A stretch of DNA of 64,000 nucleotides from Dicaeum eximium. Lineage: Eukaryota; Chordata; Aves; Passeriformes; Dicaeidae. How positions within the stretch are numbered: position 1 is the first letter of the stretch; every line of letters starts with the position of its first letter. Positions 35,901 to 46,715 of the stretch are shown in pieces. A program made the translations under genes and the position numbers. The notes beneath the pieces were generated by a model. It ran no database searches. It was given only the letters and a program-made list of their open reading frames with translations, and had not been told where the DNA came from. The stretch lies in the NCBI GenBank assembly GCA_013396995.1, contig VWZP01004506.1:1916233-1980232 (forward strand). Reading direction: 5' to 3'.

Positions 35901-37868
35901 AGTTCAGTGACACCTGTCCAGCTATTTTTTCTTCCACAGAGAAGCTCAGATGGACCTGGCAGGACATTAATGAGGAAATCAGTAGTCAATGGAGAAGAAT
36001 GAATAGAAACATGGCTCTTAACTTTGAATAAAATTCTGGCACTACAGAACTTCTGGGTGAATCACAGTGGAATTTAATGTGGAATTTTTTCACCTGGGCC
36101 TGGTTTGAGCATTCCAGACTCTGCTGCCTTTCTTGGACAAGAAGTTGTTGCTCTCTTTGTTCTGATATCTGTAGTTTTTTGGGAAAGGTTGGGAGGAAGT
36201 GATACAAAATCCAGTCTACTTCCATTTTCAAAAAATCTCTCTCTCTTGCATTTTAATGTGTTCACATAAATCACAGTATATTTTTGGAGGTTCTTTTTTA
36301 AACTGAATCTCTGTCTTATGTTTTTACGTGTCTTATGCAATTACAGTGCAAAGGACAAAGACTGGGGGTTTCCTTTCTGGTTTTCTGCCAACCCCAGATC
36401 AAGGACACTTTCAATGACAGAAGAAGATGGCAAAATCCAAACTGCATAAAGAACATATTTCTTCATACAGCTTTTAATTTTTTATGCTTGAACTCACAGC
36501 TTCACCATGGCATAGAGGCCAGAATGGCACAGATTTGTCCCAAGAAGGATTGAAAGTATATAGGGGTAATAAAATACAGTGATATGAAATTGTAAAAGCT
36601 AACATTTTGGGACATATTTAGCTCTATTTTTCCCTCCTGGACTTGAGCCAATTGAATACTATTCAAGGTTAGAAGACACCAGAGGTTGGAGGTGTATTAA
36701 AAACCATCTGCCAAGACTGGGATGTCTTGTGACTTCTGAAACATGGGACACTATCTCCTAATAGAAACTGGACTGATGGACTGGAGCACATGGATTTCTG
36801 TTTTCCCATACTGATATGAAAAAAAACCAACTGTATACATTTGTATGTCTGGAAAAATGTATGCATATGGTCCTGGAAAATTTACTTTATTCATTAATTT
36901 ATGAACCCTAGAACTTGTCTTCGGAGCCCAAGCTCTAAGGTGGACTGAAGATGGACAACCTTCCATAAAACAGGAAAAGAAGTTAGCTTGCTTAATGACA
37001 CTGCTGGCTGTTTAGTTATGCAAAGGAATTATCTTCTTCCCTTCACTGTTTGTAAAAATGAGCTTGCTACATTCAGATTTTAAGTGGCATATCCATAAAT
37101 TTAAGTTTAATGCTGCAGTACAGAGGCTTTCCCAGATAATTCAAGAGCCTATCTCCTTGAAGTCATAGACACTGTCATTCTGACCAGACAAATTTTATGT
37201 TCTGTGTGTAATAGCAGAGATGGCTGATATGAGCTGTGCTGAGAGTGCTCTCAAGCTTTGGGAAGATCTGTGTGGATATCTGATTTTGGCTTTTGATTCT
37301 TCCAATCTTTATACAGAGGTATAAATATACGGTACCAGAGGTTTAAGTGCAGAAATGTTACCTAAGACCTGCTTCCTGCTCTGTTTAAACTAGTACAGAT
37401 CAGCATAATTACTTTGACTTCAATAGAGTCAGAGTGGTACTGACTGGACATTTTGCCCTGCTAAGGTGGAATTCAAGGCAATTCCTTGAAAAACTGAGCT
37501 GAGCTCTTTTTATTTGTCTGGAGTTTTATCTCCATCTAATTTAGTTATCCTTTAATTCCACAAGGATAACTGCACCTTTTAAGAGTCTGAATTGCCCCAC
37601 TCAGCTTGATCAAAATTTCTCTGCCAGACACAGAAAAGTTGTTGCCCATCTCCTCAGAGTAGGCGACATTGCATCAATGAAATGATTCTCCCAGTTCTAG
37701 TGGCACCCTTTGAGGTGAATACATTGGGAATATTATTGGACTTGGAAAGGCATGGAAAAATACACATAGTAGTTAGCATGTGGAGGAGGAAAAACTTATT
37801 CAAACATAAATATTTGTTTCAGCACCCTCTTGTTAATGTTCACCACAGTGCAGAGGGATTTACTTACT
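32950..37868. other. unannotated AT-rich non-coding sequence
   Basis: No gene or repeat family recognised. Frames such as 35017-35397 (+, 126 codons) and 36074-36340 (-) have no known motif and lack supporting splice or promoter context. Confidence 0.5.
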
Positions 37869-37901
37869 CAACTTCCATTAAATATATATTAATGGAAGTT
37901 G
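37869..37901. repeat. 33-bp inverted repeat with AT-rich centre
   Basis: CAACTTCCATTAA (37869-37881) and TTAATGGAAGTTG (37889-37901) are exact reverse complements around TATATAT. The 13-bp arms and 7-base, nearly palindromic centre could extrude as a cruciform. Confidence 0.92.
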
Positions 37902-38397
37902 CACAGATAAATCCCTAAGCTTCTCTAGGAACAGCTCTTCTGTATGTATTACTCCTCTTGAATTTCAATGCCCCTCAAAGCTTAAGGAACCTCAGATTTT
38001 ATTTTACTTCTCTGGTAGTTTCAGTAAGTTGTGATAACATCCAGGGAACATGACCAGTGTGACAAAGACTGTGCTCTTTATTGGACAGATCACATCACTT
38101 GCAAATTAAGGGAGAACATTTCTCTTTCTCAAACTTCAGTATGTGCTGATGCAATATTCGGGTCAGCAGCTATCTGCAACCCCCTGAGAAAGGAAGAAAC
38201 TGTGAGAAAGGGTTCTTGGGTAATTCATTCTTTATGTTGAATTTTTCCAGTATTGGTATGACTTCTGCCATGAAATACAAATTGATCTGTCCAAAAGGAT
38301 GAAGTAAACTGGGTAATGTCATTAGCTCTGGGGCTGTCAAAGGTTACTGAGATTACTCACTGGTTTCTCCAGATACTATCCCCCAAATTCCTCTTGA

Positions 38398-38884
38398 TGT
38401 CATCCCACAGTAACCGGGACCACCTGGCAGCCACTCTGGCAGTCACACGCCCACCACTGGAGCCTTTCAGTGCTGGGATCAAAGCCCCTTTACATGAGAC
38501 CCCCTTGGCTCCACACACTCCAGGTTTCCTCACCAGTTCCACCCTAGCTTTTCCATAGCAGAGTCTCAGATGTCTCATTCCAGAGAACAATTTATTCACA
38601 GCACAGGAACACAGAACAGCTCCAGCTGGTGCCCCCAAGGAAGGACTCTGAACACAAGAATCTCTGGGCTTTTATCCCCTCACAGTCTAAGCTTGTGGAA
38701 GTCTCACCCTTCCTCCTGAGCCATTGGATCCTGTGTGTCCCTGAGTGTCAGGTCACCTGGCTGGAGCCACTGGTCCCTGCATCCTTTGCTGTGCCAAGGG
38801 TCAGCAATTCATGGCCTCTTGCCTTGGGCTCCCACCGGGCAGAGCTCCATCTTTAGCTCACACTGCAGCTTGTATTCCTCAACA
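38398..38884 (-). mobile_element. endogenous retrovirus solo LTR, minus strand, with promoter and poly(A) signals
   Basis: Read on the minus strand it starts at TGTTGAGGAATACAAG (38884 downward). It then has GGATCCAATGGC (CCAAT box, about 38719-38730), GGGATAAAAGCCC (TATA box, about 38667-38679) and TGTGAATAAATTG (poly(A) signal, 38591-38596 on the plus strand), then about 190 bp of CpG-containing U5-like sequence ending near 38398. The signal order and the ~78-bp TATA to poly(A) spacing fit an LTR well. The end near 38398 is approximate and I found no clean target duplication. The minus frame 38357-38638 is incidental. Confidence 0.72.
38667..38679 (-). promoter_or_regulatory. LTR TATA box (GGGATAAAAGCCC on minus strand)
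   Basis: It sits about 45 bp downstream of a CCAAT box in the minus-strand LTR and about 75 bp upstream of its AATAAA. The motif appears intact. Confidence 0.6.
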
Positions 38885-41800
38885 CTAGCAGTGTTATTTC
38901 CTTCTGACTGATGACCTTTGAAGGGATAGAGCTATCTGTCAAATACAAGGTTGCTCATAATAGCTGCTAGGTTAGGAATGGATTTTACCTTACTACTTAT
39001 TAAGGTCATGCTCTTCCTTTCCACAAGCTGCAGTGAAGAGACATGGTCTGTGGGCTGTCTGACAGCTTTACTCATTTATTACTTTAGTACTGTACCAGAG
39101 ATGGAAAAAAAAAAATTGTTCTTCATGTTCTTTATTCTCTTCCATTCTCAAACTTTCAACTAAATTTTCATGTCTGTAAAGAATTTCCCCAATCATCTCT
39201 GCTTTCTGGAACTGCTGTGTAAAAATATGTGGTCAGAGCTGTGCATAAGGATAATCCAGAAGCTGCAAATGGTCTCTCTAAGCTATTCATCTATATATAG
39301 TATGTGTAGGTTAAAGATGGGTTTTAAAGAGAAGCTATGCTTTAGACTCATTTTAGTGTCTCCTCAATTTAAACCTACCAGGGACAGATTTCACCTGTTA
39401 AACCAAAATTGAGTGACATTACATGACATTTTCACACTTTTCAGCTTGGTTTACCAGCATTCAAAGGCCCTTTCCCTCTGAGGGCAGGAAATAGCATGTC
39501 ACAGGAACAATTCTTTGGAAGCAAAGCAGACTTTGTTTGTCAAAAAGGTGTCATACAGAGAAAAAAGAGTAAAGGCAGTAAAGACTTATATGATGATGAT
39601 TCTTTCATCCAAACTGTATTTTTTTTTCAGTGAACTATCTCCTTGAAAGCATGTAATGCTCAGGATCAGGCAAGTGCCTTTAAATTGCCTGGTGCCTCTC
39701 TAATCACACCTGGTTGAATTGACTGAATACCCTGCAACCTGAAAATTACATCTACACTGCTAAGTGCATATTCTCCTGGGAGTAAAACCTGGCTCCCAGG
39801 CCAGGTGGTGTGAACTGATTTTGGCTGCATTGCTGTGAGCAAATTTCAGAGCACTGACTGCATTCACCCTACACAATCCTTGGCCCCAGATCTCTTCTAC
39901 ATCCTTTGTCACCACTCTGATTTTAAAATACAATTATATTTTTTGGGTGCAATCTATTAATTTCAGTGTTCAAAAATACTGACAAATGCCCAACTGCTGA
40001 AATATTAGCAAGCCTTCCTTAAAGACAAACTGTACTATAACAGGAAGCTTTTAAGGTGTTCCTTCCCTTTTCACTGTAGCTAGATTTATTTTTTTTTCCT
40101 TACTTGGTATTTCTCCAGAATTACCCATGTATTTTTCTAGAGTTTTATTTTATCTCCCTCTCTAAAGCAGAGGGAACCTAGAAACAGAGCAACATAGTAA
40201 TTCAGGACTATTGGATAAGTTTGAGCTTGTGGACACCTTTGCATGACAGAGGACAAAAAAGAGTTTTCTCAGCTTGAGTCTGGATGCATCTTAGCCATGT
40301 TGCCATGGTGCTCTGCCTGCCTAATACTGTGTTAGTGCAAAAAGGCATTTCCCCACCCAGGTATTGTGTAGAGCCATGTGAAATTACTTACCCCTTAGGA
40401 TTCCACTTGTTCAAGAATTTCTGTACCATTTTGTCTTTTTCAGGCAAAACTTACAGTTGAGGATGCAATATGTTCTCTTGAATCATTACCACTGATAAAG
40501 ATACACAACAAAGGGAGATCTTAGTGTGAGCTCTGAGATCCCAAGTAGAGTTTGCATGGAGAGTTCTACAATATTTATTAAGTCAGTGTGTTTGATCTGG
40601 AAATCATGAGAAGAAGCAAACACAGAATTCTGTCACACCATGTTTTTTTCAAAACTAAGTCACAGTCCCTAGAGTAAAATATCCTAAAATATGTTTAAAA
40701 TTCTTGTTATTAGTACTACAAAAGGAGAAATGTGTAAAATAGCAGAGTCTGCTCAAATCACCAGAGATCAAGAACACACTGATCTTCCTTTGTAAATAGA
40801 GAAGTAGTGTGGGATTTTTATTCAATTCTTGCACAAGTATTTTTGCAAAAAATTTTAATTTTTAGCTGTGATGTAAATCCTGACTAACTCTCCTTTTATC
40901 ACCAGTTATGCCTAGCTATGTCTAAAAAAATGTTATTACATTTTAATGCTGTAGAGGATCTTAGAAAATGAACAGTCTTGGGAAAATACCAAGTGCAAAA
41001 ATCTCCTTGTACAAATCCCAAGCAATAATAAAAATTAACAAAAAGACACCAAATTCTTCATGCCTGCTCCATCAGTTCAGAAGCTTGCAGGGAATGGACA
41101 GCCCAGAGTGTATTAAAGTGTCGCTACTACTTTAACAGAGGAAGATAAGTGAGCTTTCAGAAAGTCTTGAATTTACTGACCTTCTCTTCCAGTTTGAGCT
41201 AATTCATTAGCTTCATAAAAGCCTTTTGCCACTCTCTCAATAATTATTTTTTTCCACGTAGTTGAGTTCTAAATTAGTATTCAGCCCTCTGAAGAAAAGA
41301 GAGTGTTATAAGCATTCTTCCTAATGGGTGGATCTGAAAATCACTTCTGATGGCTGTGATAGATCTGTGGGGAATTTTCTGTGATTCCTTTGGGGAATTT
41401 TTCTACAGGACCACTCCATGCTTTTATCTTGCCAAGTGTTCAGTGAGGCAACATTAGCATAGCACCAGAATAGATGGCCAGTGCTCTACCATAGCCACAG
41501 GTTTCCATTTTGCTTTCAAAATATTAAGTACATGGAGTTTTTTCTTTCCCTGAAGGCAACTTAGTGATACCCTGGGAATCCCCAGCTTGCCCTTATTCAT
41601 AAAATGGGATCTATAATGGCTAATATTTCCACACTTATGGGCTTGTAAGCCTTCTTAAATGACCACTTGTACTGAAAGACAATTTCTGTTTCACTTTAAC
41701 ATCTGGCTGAGAGATGACATATTTCAGTTGGAGTAGGTGGAGTTCTGCATCTTTCTAATGACAAATATGCACTCCAGTTGTTGGAAGCAAACCATAGCTA

Positions 41801-43575
41801 TCCTCTTGTTTGCTACAAATGCACCATATATTATGGGACTATATGTTACCAGAATATCATTAAGGCTGTAAAGGTTCAGTGGAATTTGCTCACTTTAGAT
41901 ATACAAAAAGTGCGATCTGAGCTCTATTTCTTGCAGGTTTTTACTGCCTGAGATAGTCCCTGATAGGAGGATGGTGAAACAGATGCAAGAACAAAAGATG
42001 CCTTCCTTACCTGCATGCTGCTAGGCTGGGAAAGGGTGTCATGAAGTGGTTTGTTGCTGAAATAAGCAAGTTTTTAGGAGCAAATTAAAAGCCAGAGAGA
42101 TGAATCCTACATCAGGTAAACCCATGGATCTGTAGCTTGAGCCTGGTCTGCTCTCTAATGGCTATTCTTTATCCAGTTTTAGACACCATTAGATAGCAAT
42201 ATCCTGGGATAGGTCTAAAACTCAGTCAAGGATAAAAATACGCTCATTTTTTAAAAACTTCTCTTCCTACCTTTTAAAATTATGAATGTTTTCAACACTA
42301 TTGTAAATCTGATTTATACCAGAAGAGTAATTGTAGTGGTTACAGTATATCCAAAGTAATTCACAAATCCTGGTGTAAATTTCTGTCTCCTTCACTTTAG
42401 AGCAGTACTGCCTCAAAATAGAGTAAAAACCTCAGGGTTTGGCCTATGAATCATCACCTTGCCTTGTGTCTTCAAAAAATAGTTTCTTGGATATGCATCA
42501 GGGAAAAATATTTTTATGACTATACCTGATTTTTGATCCTACTCTGCAATATCATTTGTGTGTGCATGTGTCTATGATTGCTTGCATGATTATAATTAAT
42601 ACAACATTGACTATTAATATGGCTTGAGTGGGAAGATGGGTATAAACAACATCCATAAACTTTCCTAGGGACACAATTCCTAAATTGTGCTGTATTGAAA
42701 GGAGCTTGCACCTGAATCACAAGAACAATATAGACATATTTAAAGCTGTCACATTTCAGCCTTTACTGAGGGTGAGTGAAGGGAGCCATGAGAAGGCTGA
42801 GTACTGCAATGGTAATAAAAAGTAAGAAAAGTCACTGCTGCAGGAATGGTGGCACCCAGTGATAGTAAAGCAGTAGTGAGAATGGGAAAGGGGTTCCTGA
42901 CACTGGGTATGAGTTCAGGGGCTAAGAAATTGTTTGACAGATTGAATGTGTGGGAGGAAAACAGGAGAAAACCAGCAGAAGACTAGAGAAACAGCTGTGA
43001 GTGTATCTCTGAGGAAAAACAGGAAGGAAGAGATTTTAGGGAAAGTAACACATTGAAAAAGTAGGTTTGGAAATTGTGAGTGAGAGATTTGTGTGCTGTC
43101 ATTTGGTTTTGCCTATTCAGAAGACAGAGCTTTGTTGGTCCCCTGCAAAGAAACAAGGTTATATCAAAAACTATGACTTGTTTCGTACCAGATTTCCCTT
43201 TAAAAGGAAATATTTCCATAAGTTCCTATTTACTTACTGACTGCTTCGGTCAAAGTGCTAACAACATTTAAACCTTAAGGAAAAGTGCCAAAGGGACTCT
43301 TTTGGTTCTGCCCAGCAGCTTCCTCTGGGTATCTGTGCTGGCAATTTTACTGCAATGAGCACTTACCACTACAATTGCTTAGTTGCCAGCTTTTGATAAA
43401 TGAGGGTTGGGAGCTCATGGGGATGTTTTAAAAGAGCAGTTCCTGCAGGTAACACTTTTCCATATTTCAAGCTTTTGTGGAATGTCTAAACTACTTGGCA
43501 ATGAGCACAAAGGATTTGCAAGAAGGCTCACCTTAGATCACTTCTTTTTACACAGATATCACCTTTAAGTAATCA
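38885..43575. other. unannotated non-coding sequence
   Basis: Notably poor in open frames: none of 60 codons or more starts between about 39412 and 42520. AT-rich with no recognised LINE tail, LTR or RNA gene. Confidence 0.5.
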
Positions 43576-43690
43576 CATGGCTCTTATTTAATTGTGCACT
43601 GATTCTCTAAAAAGAAAACTATGCTATTTGATTTACTCCAGTGGCACTTAAACAATACCGACTGGGTCTTATTCCCACTTCATAATTTAT
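43576..43690 (+). repeat. copy 1 of a diverged ~110-bp repeat of unknown family
   Basis: It shares GCTCTTATTTAATTGT (allowing one offset), then GATTTACT.CAG.GGCA.TTAAACAATAC and GGGT.TTATTCCCA with 44517-44630. The similarity fades outside the segment. Confidence 0.75.
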
Positions 43691-44516
43691 GGACTAATCA
43701 GGGCAAAGAAAAGAAGAGATTTTTATTTTGTCTAATTACGAACCTTCGCTAACAATATGAGGAGGATCAAAAGGTCAGCTTGAATGTGAATGTTACTGAA
43801 TATGTAGAAAGGACTTTAAGAACAAGTGATAAAGACGAAAACTCGTGACAATCTAATCAATACAGTTAACAGAGCATTTAGAGCACTCTTCAGGAAGCAG
43901 CAGGAGCTCAGTCCAGCGGGTGAGGTAGAAAGAGGTGTCCAAGGGCCAGCTCAAGCCATATTTGTTAGCCCCTTAGGGCATCCTCAAATAACCAAAAATA
44001 TGTCAAAGAGCTCTGGACACCGAGGTTGGGCAACCAGGCTGAGCCTCAGTTAAACTGCTGCATGTTGTTTTGTAAGAAGGACTTTAATTTTGTTCTCCAT
44101 CAATAAGTATTTCTTACAGTTTGAGGTATCCTGAATTGCTCTGCCTGCTCTTCATCTACAACTCTCAAGGAGGAAAGGTCTCCCATAGATCTCTTGCCAC
44201 ATCTCCAGCCCCATGCAGGTACCTCAGGCAGCCTAACCATGACCTTACAACTTTATACCTCTGTGCCTGGCCAGCTGAATTGAACATCAGTATCAATATC
44301 TTAATTCCATCTGCATCTCACCTCACGTTTCTCAGCTCCTGATCACTCAGTGGCAGATGAGATGCCCAGTGCCATCATTGGATTCCTCCTTCCTGACATT
44401 TGGTTTGCACAGGCATGCTGGGGGTGAAGGAAAAGATGGTCAGGTCAATATACATTGTGACATCCCTAAGAAAGCAAAGCAATGAATGGTATCAGATGAG
44501 GGAGCTAAGGATCAAA
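43691..44516. other. unannotated sequence between the two diverged repeat copies
   Basis: A 75-codon plus frame (43826-44053) has no known motif. Nothing else recognised. Confidence 0.45.
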
Positions 44517-44630
44517 ATGGGCTCTTATTTAATTGTACATCTATAAAAATAAAGTTATGATCTCTGATTTACTGGAGCGGCATTTAAACAATACTCATTG
44601 GGTTTTATTCCCAACACATGAATTAAGCAG
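44517..44630 (+). repeat. copy 2 of the diverged ~110-bp repeat
   Basis: Same orientation as 43576-43690, about 940 bp away. Substitutions and small indels suggest an old duplication, or two copies of an ancient dispersed element. Confidence 0.75.
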
Positions 44631-45812
44631 CAAAATGTATTCTTTTCAATGAATGATGTATAATTTTAAAGTTTATTTTTAAAATTCTTTTAATCTTCAA
44701 AGGTTAAGTAAGATTAGGTTGTTATCATGATGAAATGACATATGTTAAGGCATAGTTCACTCCTATAATGAACATTACTGCTGAAAATGTGGGGCACAAT
44801 GATAGGGAGCCAAAGCCAGGTCTAGATCCCCACTCCAGCTGTGCTGGAAGCTCCCACCATCAAATAAAACTGTCAGGAAAAGGAAGAGAAATACACAGTA
44901 AAACTGCAGAGCTTCTACCTGTGGGCCTTCCTCTTAACTGTGTTGCAAATTTTTTCTAAATAGTTGATCTAAAACGGGCCTGACAAAAAAAATTATGCTT
45001 TAAAAAATAAGGCAGTAAATAACGGATTCACTACTGGAAGAGCAACACTATAGAGGGTCAGTGTGCCATTTACTTCCTGCAGCCATTTAAAACAAATGAA
45101 GCATGGCCCTAGAAAAAATAGGGGTAGAGAATGTGACAGAAAGCATTGCAATTAGTATCACATCAGTCTGATAGGCATGAAACACATGAATAGGAAGAAA
45201 ATGTGACATTTCAAACCACACCAAGAAATCTGGCTGAAATGAAGATGACTTTCTGGAGAGATATTACTGATGTGGAGACACGATTCTTTGAAGCTGATTT
45301 TTCCATTTGGCGTATTTATAGTTCAATCAAATATTCTTATTGATCTGAGAATGTGGTATTTTCCTTAGGAAAGGGATAATGAGTGCCTAGGTGTCTAGTA
45401 AATCCTCCAGAGATTTGTGCTGCCATGATGCTGATTAAGGCTGACACTGTGGGAACACTGAGTGCACTGCTCTGCCTGGCTGCCTACTGTGCCATGCCTT
45501 TAAAGATCAGGTGTAGACCAATTAGTTAATTTTAATTGTGCTTATATTAATTTCAATTAGCCTATCACTGAGCCTATGTCAGAGAAGCTAAGAGAGCTTT
45601 TTACTCTCACTCTAAAAATCAGTAGAATCAAATGTTTCAGTGTTTTGGAAAAGATGCAGTGGAAAGTCTTCCTGGTCATGAGAATTAAATGAGACTTTAA
45701 TAGAGTGAGACTTTAAAAGAAGACAATTTTCTTGACTCCTGGTGAATTTTTTTTTTCCATTGCAAATAAAATATTTGAAATTGTGCATGTGATTTAAGAA
45801 CTTACATCTCAG
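44631..45812. other. unannotated AT-rich sequence
   Basis: No gene recognised. A stretch around 45515-45565 has several ATTAAT/TAATT words like homeodomain sites, which are also expected by chance in AT-rich DNA. Confidence 0.45.
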
Positions 45813-45868
45813 AGTCACAGAATCAACTGGGTTGGAAAAGACCTTTGAGATCGAGTCCAACCTGTGGC

Positions 45869-46096
45869 CTAACAAAACCTTATCAATGAGACCATGGCAC
45901 TGAGTGCCACATCCAGTCTTCCCTTAAACACCTCCAGGGACAATGACTTCACCACTTCTGTGGGCAGCCCATTCCAATACCCAATCACCCTTTCTGTGAA
46001 GAACTTCTTCCAAATGTCCAACCTAAACCTCCCCTGGTGTGGATGAAGACTGTGTCCTTTTGTCCTGACACTGTTACCTGGGAGATGAGACCACAC
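45869..46096 (-). pseudogene. CR1 ORF2 C-terminal fragment
   Basis: This 75-codon frame reads HQGRFRLDIWKKFFTERVIG then NGLPTEVVKSLSLEVFKGRL, the highly conserved end of CR1 ORF2. It lacks all catalytic motifs, which lie upstream in the deleted part. Confidence 0.88.
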
Positions 46097-46219
46097 CTGC
46101 CTACAGCCTCCTGTCAGGGAGTTGTAGAGGGTGGTAGGGTCCCCTGAGTCTCCTTTTCTCTCAGCTGAACACTCCCAGCTCCCTCAGCTGCTCCTCACAG
46201 GACTTGTGTTCCCGACTTT

Positions 46220-46444
46220 TCACCAGCCTTGCTGCTCTTCTGTGGACACCAGCAGCACAAGAGACTCTCTAATGTACAGGGCCACCCCTCCACCTCTCCT
46301 CCATCTCCTGTCTCTTCTGAAGAGCACAAAGCCACTCCAGTCATGCGAGTCATGCCCCCACGTTTCCGTGGTGGCTGCTGTGTCACAGCTTTCCTGCTGT
46401 ACCATGGCTCCCAGCTCCTCATTTTCCACCCATGCTCTGTTCAT
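46220..46444 (-). pseudogene. CR1 ORF2 endonuclease N-terminal fragment
   Basis: The frame carries ENEELGAMVQQESCDTAA and TTETWGHDSHDW, the latter including the catalytic-type glutamate of the endonuclease, then LFRRDRRWRRGGGVALYIRE. Around residue 58 the sequence switches into unrelated CR1 C-terminal sequence in another frame. Confidence 0.85.
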
Positions 46445-46715
46445 TTGTGTAACCCCATCACTTTATTTCTCTTTCACTCTCCCTAATACTCCCTAGCCTT
46501 GCCATTTCTTCCTTAAGCTCTGCCACTAGACACAGCAGAGCATTCACCTCCCTACACCACACACAGCCCTGTCCTCCAGTACTGGCACCCAGCTCAGAAC
46601 TCCTGCAGCCACTGACCTGGACAGCTGGGTCCTTCCTGGGGGGCTCTGTGTGGGTTTGCACACTCTTGCTGCATGCAGCAGCAATGGCTTTTGGCTGTTT
46701 GTAAAACACAGCTGG

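Larger units (their letters stand above)
45813..46715 (-). mobile_element. CR1 LINE, minus strand, with two internal deletions
   Basis: The 3' end is at 45813 (AGTCACAGAATCAACTGGG, inverted). On the minus strand the order is: an ORF1 N-terminal piece (46709 to about 46460, ending LGSIRESEREIK), then directly the start of ORF2 endonuclease (about 46444 to 46255, ENEELGAMVQQES, TTETWGHDSHDW, RRGGGVALYIRES), then near 46250 a jump to the end of reverse transcriptase plus 3' UTR (GRFRLDIWKKFFTERVIGYW, LPTEVVKSLSLEVFKGRLD in frame 46096-45869). The rest of ORF1, most of the endonuclease and the reverse-transcriptase core are missing. The retained pieces are better preserved than in the other minus-strand copies. 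Confidence 0.9.
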
